A DNA stretch of 64,000 bases from Notamacropus eugenii. Lineage: Eukaryota > Chordata > Mammalia > Diprotodontia > Macropodidae. The notes beneath the pieces are model-generated. The model saw only the letters and a program-made list of their open reading frames with translations, searched no databases and was not told the DNA's origin. The translations under genes were made by a program, and so were the position numbers. Shown here piece after piece: positions 40,181 to 51,022 of the stretch (its first letter is position 1; the number at the start of each line of letters is the position of its first letter). The stretch lies in the NCBI RefSeq assembly GCF_028372415.1, contig NC_092874.1, positions 118,493,244 through 118,557,243 on the forward strand, read 5' to 3'.

Positions 40181-40515
40181 CTTCAATGGTTTGTCTCCAG
40201 ATTCTTTTTTCCCTTGGTAAGATGGGAGCAACTTAGATAAAAGAACAGAGGCCCTCATGAAGAAGGCTTCCCCTTGTCTGCTCTTCGTGACTAATGCCTC
40301 CTTTGTATTTGGCAGGATAATTTAGGTCTCCTCTGGGGGCAGCATCAAAACCAGCTGTTGCTACTAGTGGAGGATGCTGTTAAATCTCCCGCAAATTGTC
40401 TGTAAATGGAGAACAGCTGGATCCCTGGCAGGGTGAAGAAGGGGGGAAAATAGGGTAGAAAATAGATCTTCTCCAAACTCCCTTCCCCCTTTCATCTGTC
40501 CACTAACAAGTCATG
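40181..40515. other. Unique block with two CAGCTG E-boxes
   Basis: At 40310-40440, AAAACCAGCTGTTGCTACTA and GAGAACAGCTGGATCCCTGG flank CTCCCGCAAATTGTCTGTAA. No repeat matches. It could be a regulatory element. Confidence 0.3.
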
Positions 40516-40590
40516 CATGTGGATACACAGGCATGCGTGCATGCACGTGCACACACACACGCACATGTGCACACGCACACACACATACTT
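40516..40590. repeat. (CA)n/(TGCA)n microsatellite
   Basis: GCATGCGTGCATGCACGTGC is followed by CACACA units. Confidence 0.9.
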
Positions 40591-40724
40591 TGGCCAATTC
40601 TCATAGGGAATTTTGTTAACCCAGTAACAAGTCAAAATCAAGTTTGTGTAAAAGTAATAACTAGTACAGGGAGCAAAGAGCCACACTATGGGTTATGAGA
40701 AGAGTGATTATAATATAAGTAGTG

Positions 40725-40875
40725 CTTAGAGAAGCTAGGTGGTACAGTAAATACAGTAAATCCCTGGAACCAGGAGGGCCTGAGTTCAAATCCATCCTCA
40801 AACACTTACTAGCTGTGTGACTCTGGGCAAGTCCCTTAACTGTGATTGCCTCCAGAAATACATACATTAGCAACC
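40725..40875 (+). mobile_element. CORE-SINE, tail missing
   Basis: AGCTAGGTGGTACAGTAAAT, CCTGAGTTCAAATCCATCCT and TGTGTGACTCTGGGCAAGTC. Confidence 0.85.
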
Positions 40876-41024
40876 CTGGTCCAAGATGCCCTTTTCCCAA
40901 ACTGGACTGGGTACTCGACCTTGTTATTTCCTCCTCTCTGGTCACAGAGCACATGAGAAGGTACCTGGAAAAAATAATGAACAAGGCAATGCAGAAGAGT
41001 GAATAGAGAACTGGCCTCAGAATC

Positions 41025-41115
41025 AGGAAGGGAGGAAGGAAGGGAGGGAGGGAGGGAAGGAAGAAGGGAGGAAAAGAGAGAAGGAGGGAAGGGAAGAAAG
41101 AAATGAGGGAGGAAG
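41025..41115. repeat. (GGAA)n purine tract
   Basis: GGAAGGAGGGAGG-like units for about 90 bases. Confidence 0.9.
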
Positions 41116-41144
41116 AACAGAACTTAGTCTTATGAGGAAATTAA

Positions 41145-41400
41145 TTGTCTAGGTTACATAATAGATAGAACTCTCAATGTGGAGTCAGGAAGTCTTGAAT
41201 TTAAATCCTGACTCAGACACTTAGTAGCTATACAATTCTGGCTAAATTATTTAACCTTTCAGCCTCAGTTTCCTTGCCTGTAGAATGGGGGTAATAATAT
41301 CCTGTGCCTCACAGGATTGTTGTGAGGATCAAATGAGATATATCTAAAGTACTTTCCAGACTTAAGGTTCTATATAGATAGAAGTTATTATTGTTGTCCA
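41145..41400 (+). mobile_element. CORE-SINE, non-RTE tail
   Basis: AACTCTCAATGTGGAGTCAG, GCCTCAGTTTCCTTGCCTGT and TTATATAGATAGAAGTTATT-like tail pieces. Confidence 0.8.
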
Positions 41401-41534
41401 GTCTAATTGGGAGATAAAGTTCTTAGCAAGGAGTCTGGATGTCAGATATCTAACTTTCTTGTGACCTTGACCAAGTCATAGCATTCCATCACCCTTCCAT
41501 TTTCCTAGCTATAAAATAAGACTACTCTGGGGCA

Positions 41535-41718
41535 GTCTGGTATTGCATACTGAGAAGAACCTTGGACTTGGACTTAGAAAACCTGGACTTGAATGCTACC
41601 TCTGACACATCTTTCTGAACGTGATCATGAGGGTCATGATAAGCACTTCAACCTCACAACATCGTTGTGAAGAAAGCACTTTGTAAACCTTGAAGTACTA
41701 TATGAATGTGAGTTATGG
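41535..41718 (+). mobile_element. MIR-like SINE, core decayed
   Basis: GAACCTTGGACTTGGACTTA and AGCACTTTGTAAACCTTGAA bracket a shortened core. Confidence 0.65.
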
Positions 41719-41754
41719 TTATTTTATTACACCATCTGCTTGTTCCCTCTCCAG

Positions 41755-42153
41755 TGGGGAAGAGGAATGAGGTAATCCACACAAAATGCTTAGAGGAAAG
41801 AGATTTCGTAAAAACCAATCAGAGAACCTCAAGACCTGGAGGGGATTGGGTCTTGCCATTTCAAACCACCTACCCCAGTGTTACGAATACCACAGTTAGT
41901 TACAGGGACTTCAAAACAGACACCTCCCTGAGTCTTTCTACATGCACAAAGCACTTCTCTGATGCTTACCTGACTAAAGCTTTAGACTTTCACTGTCGTG
42001 GATGCAAAACAGCTCATTACGGCTTCTCGCCATGACTGAAGTCCCTTGCTAGGCTTTTGCATGCAAAATCCCCTTCTGGTGTTGCTCTCTCACTCACACC
42101 GCATTTCCCTCCCAGGTGCCCCACAGAGATGAGGGATATATTGAAACACCAAG
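41755..42153 (+). other. Unique block bounded by splice-like signals
   Basis: A pyrimidine-rich CTTGTTCCCTCTCCAG ends at 41754 and AAGGTAAATA lies at 42151-42160, so a 399-base exon could be imagined. The frame inside is open only to about 42035 and matches no protein I know. Near 42058 the string CTTTTGCATGCAAAATCCCC holds octamer-like ATGCAAAA. Confidence 0.25.
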
Positions 42154-42559
42154 GTAAATAAAGTAAATTTGCCTTAAATAGCACTTTAAATCACTTTAAA
42201 TAGTGATTTAGGTTTATTTGATTTTTTCTAAAAACAAATTTTCCCCACCACCCCCACAGTCCCCTAGGTACCTAGAATCCTCAGCATCCACAATGGGTGG
42301 CCCAAGTGCTGGGCTCTAACTCACTTTGGGAGTGCCTCGGTGATTAAACGGAGATAATCATCTCTGCCCTATTCTGCTATTCAAAGGGCATTCTGAACAC
42401 CAAATGAGGTAATGGAGAGCTTTGAAAAAAAGATCTAGAATAATGCATAAACGTAAGCTGTAATCACTTATGCTCTCTGGAACTGGAATTTTGTAAAAAT
42501 GCCCCTTCTACATGACAATGATCTTCAGCTGACTGGCTTGCTGGTCTGCACAGAGGACA
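42154..42559. other. Unclassified non-coding DNA
   Basis: A duplicated CTTTAAATCACTTTAAATAG motif near 42183, a CCCACCACCCCCAC stretch near 42245 and a faint MIR tail (GAGGTAATGGAGAGCTTTGA). Confidence 0.35.
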
Positions 42560-42893
42560 TTCCACGTCTCATCTCAGTCTCTGCACTGGTTGCCCCCAAA
42601 CTAGAATGCATTCCCTCCTTGGCTGCACCTGATAGAATTCCTTGATTCCTTCCCAACTCAGCTCAAATGACATCTGTATGAAGCCTTTCCTGATCTCCTG
42701 CCCAGACCGTCCCACCATCACCTTGTATTTTTGCATGTACTCATGGATGCACATCTTGTCTCGACCATTATAAAATGTAAACTCCTTGAGAGTAAGGACT
42801 GTTTCACTTTGTCTTCATTCTCCCATTGCCTAGCACAGGGTCAGGCACATAGTAGGTACTTTGCTTAATAAGTGCTTATTGACTGATTTTTGA
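42560..42893 (+). mobile_element. L2 LINE 3' end
   Basis: CATCTGTATGAAGCCTTTCC, GTAAACTCCTTGAGAGTAAG and CTTATTGACTGA run from the ORF2 end through the 3' UTR. Confidence 0.88.
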
Positions 42894-43619
42894 GCAATGG
42901 GAATTATGCCTTTCTTCAAAGGACACAAAAAGAAATAGGTAGAGAAAGCAAAAAAAAAAAAATTGAGCAAAACTGAATGTTTCACCTAAATCTCCTAGTC
43001 ATAACTTCTTGCCCTTGACAGACAAATCACTGTGCCAATGACAGATTCCAGGTATCTTATAAGTAAGCTAGATCCCAAGCAGCCCCTACAGAACCTGGGG
43101 ACCCATAAAGGGAGGCCCTCAGCTCCAGGTACTTGGCAAGGTTGTTCATGTGGATAGTGAAGTGGAAGGAGGCCTCTTGGTCCATTGGCTCATAAGCCTA
43201 GGAATTCTCCCTGTAACACTTTAGGCAATATCATTTCTCAGATTTCTATCTATGCCACTAGTTTAGGCAAAGACAAGCTGTCTCCCATGGTCTTCTGAAG
43301 TTCCAGGGGGCTCCTAGAATGTGAATTCTCAAGACCAAAAGATAACTTCCAGAGAAGATATAAACAGAAAATGGTTGGGAAAGGGAGGTGAAGAGTAAAC
43401 ACCAAAGGGGACTTTAGGGCCTGATGGTCTCACAAAAATGCTCCAGCTGTGGATCTAGGAAAGAAAAACAGAGACAAGCCTCCAAGGTGAGTCAAAAATG
43501 TTAATATTAGACGGGATCACAAAGGCTGAAACCCCTCGTGCAAGAATATCTTCTACAGAATCCCCAGTCTTTGACATTTACTGAGCTGGCAAAAGGTGCT
43601 AAAGGCAGGATGAGGTCAA
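42894..43619. other. Unclassified non-coding DNA
   Basis: About 720 bases with an A-run at 42950-42962. The minus strand near 43090-43210 has an open stretch, but no family was recognised. Confidence 0.35.
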
Positions 43620-43765
43620 AGTTCAGACAAAGCATCTTTAAGCCAGTCTCATTCTACAAGTGAGGAAAAATGAGGCGTAGAGAAGGATATTAACTTGTCC
43701 AGTCACATAGGGAGTTAGTGGCAGATCCAGAACCAGAATCTTTCTCCTGATTCTCAAGCAGTGAA
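43620..43765 (-). mobile_element. MIR-like SINE, inverted
   Basis: ACAAGTGAGGAAAAATGAGG and GTCACATAGGGAGTTAGTGG. Confidence 0.65.
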
Positions 43766-44289
43766 CACTTTGCTTTGATGTTCATCTGTACTACAGGTTT
43801 GTTACAATCTCTTCTTGGACAAATCAAAAATTAACTACAGTTAAAGAATACAGAACAACCATTTATTAAGCATTGAAGCAACCTCCACTACTCTCCATAT
43901 CATGGTTCTCTGACTGAGTTCCACTCATATTTCACTGAACTAAACTGCTTAGTGAGTACAGGCTCTGCTTTCATCTTCCTGGGCCTTGGTTTCCCCAAGT
44001 ATACAAGAAAGGGAGAATGATCTCTGACCCCTCAAAGACATGAAACAATTGTGCAGACGACTAACACATTTTTAAAAACTTGCTCAGAGCTCTTTCGAGA
44101 TGGGTGTGCCAGAAACACAAGCTATTTCTCCATGATTATTACTGAGCATTTCAACAAACTGAATGGTTCACAGAGTACCTTCCAAATGCATTCTTTGTTA
44201 TTGATGTTGGCAAGAACTTTAAAGATCCTTGGTTGGGAACATTAAATGTTATTTCCTTTAGCTTTTAACTTGATCTTCTGTCCTAAAGT
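43766..44289. other. Unclassified non-coding DNA
   Basis: Includes a short MIR-like scrap near 43960 (TGGGCCTTGGTTTCCCCAAG). The rest is unassigned. Confidence 0.35.
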
Positions 44290-44640
44290 TTCATTCAAAT
44301 AAAACCCAAGCTACAACTTTGCTTGGAGCCTCTCCCATTTCATTAACTCCTCCTCCTAATACCATAATCCTCACCTCAGTGCCCCCCCAACAGTGTCAAG
44401 CGTTAATTAAATGGAAATTGGTTTTTTTTTTAAAAAATGCAGAGACATCTGCATATGATGTTTTATTATTACAATTAGGCAGATTGGCTTCCAAAGCAAA
44501 TGCAGAAATCATTTCTGGAGGATTTATGTCCAGCATTAAGACAAACACAATAAAGAAAGCCCACAGCAGGTCTGCACAACGCTGCAAATCCATTTAGGCA
44601 GCTCATCAGAAAGGGAATAGTGGGGACAGGTCTGCAGCAA
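44290..44640. other. Strong candidate conserved non-coding element
   Basis: No repeat matches. AAGCGTTAATTAAATGGAAA, ATTATTACAATTAGGCAGAT, GCAAATGCAGAAATCATTTC and CAATAAAGAAAGCCCACAGC give clustered homeodomain, POU and SOX-like words. An open frame on each strand (92 and 65 codons) has no known domain. Confidence 0.4.
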
Positions 44641-44689
44641 TATTACTGCTATATATGCAAAGAGAGAGAGAGAGTTTGCTGTCTCCTTT

Positions 44690-44835
44690 AGCTCCATGTG
44701 ACAGATTTTAGTAACGGCACAAACTCAGAGTCCAAAGACCTGGGTTCAAATCTAGCTTGATTCCTTCTTGGCTACGTTGCCTTGGGCAATTTCTTTATCT
44801 CTCTAAGCTTCATTTCCTTGATGGGAATAATAAAC
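44690..44835 (+). mobile_element. MIR-like SINE
   Basis: GACCTGGGTTCAAATCTAGC and TTGCCTTGGGCAATTTCTTT. Confidence 0.75.
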
Positions 44836-44899
44836 AGGGGCAACATTAGACAGATATCCTTTCTCTAAAAACAGAGCAGACACTGAAGAAGAGGGAAAG

Positions 44900-45105
44900 G
44901 GCATAGAGTGGGGTCATGGACAGTATGTCAGTCTTGGAGTAGAAAATACTTGGGTTCAAATCCCACCTCAGATACTTTCAAGCTGGATGACCTTGAGCAA
45001 GTTGCATAATTTCTCTGGAAACCTCTTTCCTTGACTACAAAATAAGACCAGATTCAGTAGCCTTCAAGGTCCCTTCCAGTGGTAGATCTATGATTCCATG
45101 GAATT
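44900..45105 (+). mobile_element. Ther-1-like SINE
   Basis: ACTTGGGTTCAAATCCCACC and CAAGGTCCCTTCCAGTGGTA end in CTATGATTCCATG. Confidence 0.88.
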
Positions 45106-45309
45106 GAAAGGAGAGGAAAGAAAGTTCCAAAGAAAACTTTCACATTACCTCTTGATTTAACAATGGGTAGTATAGTGCCAAGATCATTTGTTGCAACTGG
45201 GTAGAGAAGTTGTAGTAAGAAGAATTAGAACAGTTAAATTGTTGGCAGTGTATTCATGTAGTAAGGTTCCTATTGCTACCACTAATAATAATAACTAATC
45301 ACTGACTAC
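45106..45309. other. Unclassified non-coding DNA
   Basis: About 200 bases with no recognised element, ending in an ATAATAATAACTAATC-type AT-rich part. Confidence 0.3.
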
Positions 45310-45715
45310 CATAAGAATCTATTAATAAAAAAATCAGAGAAGCAAAGGAAGACTTCTATGAAACTTATTCAGAGTAAAATTAGCAGAACCAGGAAAATAA
45401 TACTCCCCCAAAATAATTTCAGTATTGTAAATGAAATACGAAAAAAGGATCTGAATGCTATGAAATTTAAAGTAACCAAAAGGTTGGCCCCAGAAAAGAA
45501 GCTGAGAAGATAGACTGCCCTCCTTTCTTGGTAGAGGTAGGTGGCTAGAGATACAGAACATTAGAAGCATGGTCACATTTGGCTGCTGGGTTGATTTGGT
45601 CTGCTGAAATGTATTTTTTCCTCTGTTTTTTTATTCCTTGTTATAAGGGATGGGTAGGGGAGAAGAATGAATGTATTCAGAAATAAAGGTGCTTAAGAAT
45701 CAAGAGGGTAGGGAT
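45310..45715 (+). mobile_element. LINE-like (L1-type) 3'-end remnant
   Basis: TTCAGAGTAAAATTAGCAGA, GGTAGAGGTAGGTGGCTAGA and TTGTTATAAGGGATGGGTAG share order with the pieces at 6626-6943 and 12991-13240, and in part with the L1 end at 55020-55560. Confidence 0.5.
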
Positions 45716-45824
45716 AAGTGAGATTTCATTGGTATAGGGATTCTCAGATGAGAAAATTCCTTTTATCTAAATTGTAGGTTGCCTCTTTTAAAAAATTTTT
45801 TAAAGAGCTGAGGACATGGACCAC

Positions 45825-45962
45825 AAATTGATAATATTCACAATAACTGCCCACATTTCTATACCATTTTAAGGTTTACCAAGTATTTTCCTCATGACAC
45901 CTCTGTGAAGTATTCAATATAAATTTCACAGATGAGAAAACTGAGGCTCAAAAAGGAAATCT
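45825..45962 (-). mobile_element. MIR-like SINE, inverted
   Basis: CATTTCTATACCATTTTAAG and GATGAGAAAACTGAGGCTCA. Confidence 0.7.
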
Positions 45963-46109
45963 GACAGGAGGGGATATGGGCTAGGTGTGGGAAGGGGATT
46001 ATAGAGGAAGGAGGCAAGCTACCATACTACCCCTTCCTTTGTTGCCCACTTCCCCTCCCAGACTATATTGGGTGTTTCCATTTAAGTCACTTGGCCTTCA
46101 CTGCAGCAT

Positions 46110-46270
46110 ACGAAATAATGAATCAATAAGCCTTTATTGAATATCTAGTATGTGCTAGAAAAGCACTCTGCTAGTTAGTAGTGATATGAAAACAAAAACA
46201 AAACAATATTACCTCAAGGAGCACACGTTCTATAAGGGAAAACAACATGTACATAAATATCCCAGTGCAA
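46110..46270 (-). mobile_element. L2 3' end, inverted
   Basis: GAATCAATAAGCCTTTATTG and GAAAACAACATGTACATAAA. Confidence 0.75.
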
Positions 46271-46359
46271 AATGCATTTTTATCCCATTTATTACCCCAA
46301 TGAAGATGAGGTTCCCAGGACAGATAAATGTTTGTGACCCGTCCAAGTGAGTGGTCTAA

Positions 46360-46562
46360 AACAGCACTACAGAATGGTACAGGAGAACAAGCATGGAATT
46401 TGGGATCAGAAGACTAGGACTTAAATCCTGGCTAAAGTTCCTGAACTAAGTGATACTGGGCAAGTTACTAACCTCCAAGGGAATCAGTTAGTAGTGTAAA
46501 ATGATGGAGATAGACCAAATGTCCTCAGGAGTGTCTTCCATCCCTAAACCTATGATCCTATA
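46360..46562 (+). mobile_element. Ther-1-like SINE
   Basis: AGACTAGGACTTAAATCCTG and GTCTTCCATCCCTAAACCTA. Confidence 0.75.
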
Positions 46563-46854
46563 AAAAGTTTCTATTAAGGAAGAAAGTAGCCAGAGGTTCT
46601 ATTGAGAATGAATGCTTCATCTAGCATAAGCGTCCACCAGTTTTTCTTCCTATTTCCCATTCTATAAGCTAAAAGCCAGGACACTTTTGACCAAATACTG
46701 ATACTGATGCTCCTATGACCTAGAGACTTTCCCTACATAGGTTATGATGGGGGAAAGACATGCTTAACCAAATGAAATTTTTATTGCTTCAGGATTAAAG
46801 AGGGTGGAGGAAGCAACGTTGACAAGGCATCAAAAAGAAGATGGGGGTCTATGC
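46563..46854. other. Unclassified non-coding DNA
   Basis: No recognised element in about 290 bases. Confidence 0.3.
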
Positions 46855-47046
46855 CTGTTTTTACACCCAGGGCCATCTCCAGTTGTCCTGATCAACATCT
46901 TACCACTGGATTCAGATGGCTCCAGAGGACAGCGTGAGCCTCGTGCCTTGGCACAGCCCTGCCTCACAAGTCCAATTCACTTGCAAATCATGGTATCATC
47001 TTCCTGATGTCACGGTCCTCTTCTAGAACAAAAGATGACCACTAAC
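46855..47046 (+). mobile_element. SINE with second RTE-like tail
   Basis: GGGCCATCTCCAGTTGTCCT through CACGGTCCTCTTCTAGAACA to CCACTAACAAC. It is the sense counterpart of the tail at 26998-27180. Confidence 0.75.
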
Positions 47047-47050
47047 AACG

Positions 47051-47478
47051 CAGTAGTTTCTAAAGGATGGTCTGAGGACCCACTGAAAGGTCTCAAGTGA
47101 TCCTAGAGATCAAAACTGTTTTCATAATAACACAAAGATATTTTTGTCTAGTAAAATACTCATTCCTTTTCTAACTACATATCTGTGTAAGGCCAGATTT
47201 TCTTCATATACTTTAACCAAAGCAACATATCGCAACAAACCGAATACAGAAGCAAATATGAGAGTCCAGCTGTCTTCTATTAAACCAGACTTTAAGGAGA
47301 CTTACAAAAATATGTAAAACAATGCCTCTCTTTTAAAATTTTTTTCTTTTGGAAAATGTAGTTATTTTTCATTTTTAAAAATGTGAACATGCAATGGGTT
47401 TATTATTGTTATTTTTAATTAATAAATAATTTTAAATTTTATTCATTTTAATTTCTGATATGGTACATACAAATTGGG
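47051..47478 (+). mobile_element. Ancient hAT (Charlie-like) DNA transposon, right end missing
   Basis: It starts CAGTAGTTTCTAAAGGATGG, CAGTGGTTCTCAAA-like, and keeps internal blocks GAGAGTCCAGCTGTCTTCTA and GTTTATTATTGTTATTTTTA known from mammal-wide hAT repeats. The abutting SINE ends at its left border. Confidence 0.75.
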
Positions 47479-47714
47479 TAATTAGTGGCCATTGTCATCC
47501 CCGATCCTTATTGTTCGAAAAGGACTGTGTAGATAGCGTACCTTTCTCCAGTACTATTTGCTGTATGATACTTGGGCCCTCTTGCCTAAAAGTATATAGT
47601 TCATTTGTAGCAGACCCAGAACGAGTTATCCTGTGTCCTAGACCAAAGCTTTCTCTATTATAGCATGCCCCCTACCATTCATCATTATTTCTATTCAAAT
47701 TCCTACATATAGAC

Positions 47715-47814
47715 CATGAGGTCATCGGTAAAAATCGAGGATCAGTTTCCTCATCTGTAAAATGAAAGGAATGGACTGGTTGGTTGCAAAGATCTCCTCT
47801 GGCTCTCAATCCTA
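47715..47814 (+). mobile_element. Ther-1-like SINE, 3' part
   Basis: CAGTTTCCTCATCTGTAAAA and TCCTCTGGCTCTCAATCCTA. Confidence 0.75.
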
Positions 47815-48348
47815 TGTAACTCCTCCAAGATCAAATACAAAACACCTTGTCTGGCATTTGAAGCCCTTTCAAACCTGACTCCTTCCCATTCATGTAGTAT
47901 TCTTACACTGTCCTCACTTCCATGGACTCTAGAATCCAAGCTGAGCTGCTTGGTTTCTTCATAGACAACACTCCATCTCCCATCTCCATTCTTTTGCATT
48001 GGTTGCCCTCCATGCCTTCGTTGCTCTTCTTCTTTGTCACCATTTCCTAGAATCCCTACTTTTGTTCAAAACTCAGCTCAAATCCCACGTTCTGCAGGAG
48101 GTATCTTCTGCCACCACCCCCACCACCCCAACTAATGGTGCAGGCTCTCTTCTCTAAAGCTCTAAAGCTAACTAATTACCATCTCTTTGGTATGTATTTT
48201 ATTTGTACATATTTATATGCATATCTCTCCTATAAGAAAGCAAACTTCTTGAGGGTAGAGAGGATTTTTGCCTTTTCTTTGTATCCCCACCACTTAACGT
48301 GGTGCCTGGCTTACAGTGAATGTATTTAATAAATGTTTCTTGATTGAT
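47815..48348 (+). mobile_element. L2 LINE, ORF2 end and 3' UTR
   Basis: CCAAGATCAAATACAAAACA, TGGCATTTGAAGCCCTTTCA, AAACTCAGCTCAAATCCCAC and AAACTTCTTGAGGGTAGAGA to TTCTTGATTGAT run nearly unbroken along the L2 consensus. Confidence 0.88.
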
Positions 48349-48707
48349 GACTATCAAAAAAGGAGACTGTTGCTTACAGAATTCACTTGTATTTATGACT
48401 CCAAGCTTGCTGCCATGCCTCATGCATCTATTCCTCCCTAATCTGACCCCTGTCAACATTTACAAAGTTGTAGCAACTTCAGCATTGGAGTGATGGAGCC
48501 ATGGCAACCTTCTCTAGGTGTCGAGGGCTACAATCAATGCCCTCTCTCAAAGTCTCTTTGAGATTTTTAGCTATTCCTTGACATAGTTCCTTTCATACAT
48601 CCATGGGTCATGCCCCAAGCACCAATGTAATGACATATCAGGCAAAGATGGTACAGTTTATTTTTCTTTTGTGCCAAGAGCAGGGAGCAAGACTTTCCAG
48701 AGTAGCA

Positions 48708-48710
<3 letters not shown>

Positions 48711-48778
<68 letters not shown>
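48711..48778. repeat. (TC)n microsatellite
   Basis: About 33 uninterrupted CT units, the longest pure simple repeat in the window, and so the likeliest to vary in length. Confidence 0.97.
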
Positions 48779-48780
<2 letters not shown>

Positions 48781-49499
48781 CATGAAAAGAAAAGAGCTTC
48801 CTCCTTCCTGTTTTCAATTTAGTCCCTAGTTTGAGATGAAATTAGCAATGTGTTCTCTCTAATTGTATTTTCAGTGGCAACAGAATGAGGAAGAAAAGAG
48901 ATCCAAGAGAAGAAAATAAAACCTTCATCCAGATGATAATGGAATATAAAATGAGGCAGACATGAGGCAGCGGGTTTGTTCAAATGAATGCTCTTTGCAC
49001 AAAAGCTTGCTGAGGGGAGATCTTGTGGGCTCATGGCTAAAGAGCTGAATGAGACATAAAAAGAAAACAATTATAATTCTATCCAGTAATTCAAGTACCA
49101 CCCCATGCAAGTTTCTACCTAACTCTGCACCTCGGTTTCCCATTTGCACAAAGAGAAGTACAATCACAATAATCAAATTTACAGCGTCTTTTCTGGAATC
49201 CCTTTAACTAAACACTTTCCTTTCCTCCCCCTGTCCCCACATCCTATCTCCAATTAACTAAAGGGGAAAAAATCCTTGTAAAACCACAAAGACAGACATG
49301 TCTTCCTAACTTACAGTCCCATTCGCCATCCATGATACCACAATGACTCATGATAGAAAAGGCCTCAATAGTAACAGAAAATAGGAACGTTCCAGCCTAC
49401 CTCACCAAATAGCTATGAGAACTTTTCTTGGATTCACTGCACTTCAGTGAAACCTGTTCGTGAACATTATAGAGCCATCTATCTACTTAGCTCTCTATC
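48779..49499. other. Unclassified non-coding DNA
   Basis: About 720 bases, with a faint MIR-like piece near 49110 (TCTGCACCTCGGTTTCCCAT). Two minus-strand frames of 83 codons show no known domain. Confidence 0.35.
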
Positions 49500-49715
49500 T
49501 GGACAGAGCTCTGAATTTATGGCTCAGAATACTTGGGTCTGATTCCTAGCTTGATATTGATTGGGTGTGTCATCCTAGACAAGTCACTTAAACTCTCTGT
49601 GCCTCAATTTTCTCACCTGTAAAATGGGAACAACAATAATTCACTACTTTACCTTACTCCTAAGAATAATGGAAGGGAAGTGCATTATAAACTCTAAAAC
49701 ACTCTATAAGCATGA
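49500..49715 (+). mobile_element. CORE-SINE, non-RTE tail
   Basis: TGGGTCTGATTCCTAGCTTG, GCCTCAATTTTCTCACCTGT and the tail CATTATAAACTCTAAAACAC. Confidence 0.85.
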
Positions 49716-49721
49716 ACTGGA

Positions 49722-50008
49722 GCGACAAGATGGTGTAGTGGATAAAGAGCCTGGAGTCTTCCTGGAGTCAGGAAGACTTTCCAAATCTGGCCTCAGATAA
49801 GTACTAGCTGTGTGACTCTGGGCAAGTCCTTTAACCTCTGTTGGTCTCTGTTTCCTCCCCTGTAAAATGGGAATAAAAATAGCACCCACTTCCCAGGGTT
49901 GTTGTGCAGATCAAATGAGATCATATCTGTAAACTACTTAACACAGTGCCTGGCACATAGTAAGTGCTATGTAAATATTAGCTATCAATATTATTATTAT
50001 TAATCCCT
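49722..50008 (+). mobile_element. CORE-SINE, full length, non-RTE tail
   Basis: ATGGTGTAGTGGATAAAGAG, TGTGTGACTCTGGGCAAGTC and the tail TAAACTACTTAACACAGTGC with TTATTATTATTAAT. It lies head to tail with the preceding SINE. Confidence 0.9.
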
Positions 50009-50029
50009 GCATGAGTTAGTTTCTACATT

Positions 50030-50200
50030 CGATTTTACTTGTTTGCCATATACATTCCTCACCTAATCAATACACTTCTAAAAATGTGGCACCTAGAACT
50101 ACATATGATACTACAAACGAGGACCATCTGGAAACAGATATAGACAGACTACTGCCGCCTTCACTTTGGGCACTATACTTCTGTTAATGCAGACTAGTAG
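50030..50200 (-). mobile_element. L3/CR1 fragment, inverted
   Basis: AAAATGTGGCACCTAGAACT and TATACTTCTGTTAATGCAGA fit the inverted CR1 3' region. Confidence 0.55.
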
Positions 50201-50639
50201 GGGAGCTGGAAATCCTGTTCCATGAGCATCATTTGAAAGATATGAAGGTGTTCATCCTGAAAAAGAGGAGGCTTAGAGAGAGATAGTAGACCAGGTCTAG
50301 CTTAGGCTAGGATGGTGCCTCAGGTTGGAGATTGGAATGAAATAAGACACTGTTATTCCAATAGTCAACAAAATGAGGTTGCTTGGGGCAGGATGGGGAG
50401 GAGGCTTTCTGAACCAGCAAAGGCCATTCATTTATTTTAAAGCATTAATTTAAGTCAAACATAGCTCCCCAGTATTGGTCATGCTATTGGTCTGTCAATC
50501 CAGAACTTTGGGGAAGAGCCCCTGGCTCATGGTAAGCTGGCTCTAGGTGACCCAGAAGCTGTATCAGTATCCCAGACAGTCCTCTCAGTCAATCAGATGG
50601 CAAGAACAACTTTAATGCCTTTCAAGGAAAAACTAACCT
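50201..50639. other. Unclassified DNA, partly CR1-like
   Basis: GAAAAAGAGGAGGCTTAGAG near 50258 recalls sense CR1. The remainder is unassigned. Confidence 0.35.
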
Positions 50640-51022
50640 AAGCACAGTGGGCTAGGGTTTTTGGAAAAGCTACCCCAATCCACAGGGTGGAATACTGGAG
50701 GCAGATATTCCTCCTACCCCAAGAAGTCATGGTAGCTATCTTCAAGCATTTGAAGGGTTGCCATGTGGAAGAGGGGGTAGATTGGCTTTGCTTGGTCTTA
50801 GAGGAAAGAACTAGGAACAATGATTGGAAGTTGCAGGGAAGTCAATTTCATCTTGATGTCAAGGAATATATCCTAACAATTATAAATGTTCCAAAATGGG
50901 ATAGTTTACCTGGTGAGGTAATGAGTTCCCCATCACTGGAGGTCATTAAACTCTTATAGTTCAGACATGAGTCAGACTAGATAACTTCTGAGGTCCCTTT
51001 CAACTCTTAATAGTCTATGATG
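50640..51022 (+). mobile_element. L3/CR1 LINE 3' end
   Basis: TTCAAGCATTTGAAGGGTTG, AGAACTAGGAACAATGATTG, TCCCCATCACTGGAGGTCAT and CCCTTTCAACTCTTAATAGT end in CTATGAT, the CR1 3' terminus. The 90-codon frame over it is a by-product. Confidence 0.85.

Noticed and set aside
48603-48785. A Leu-Ser repeat frame
   Set aside because: Translation of the (TC)n microsatellite.
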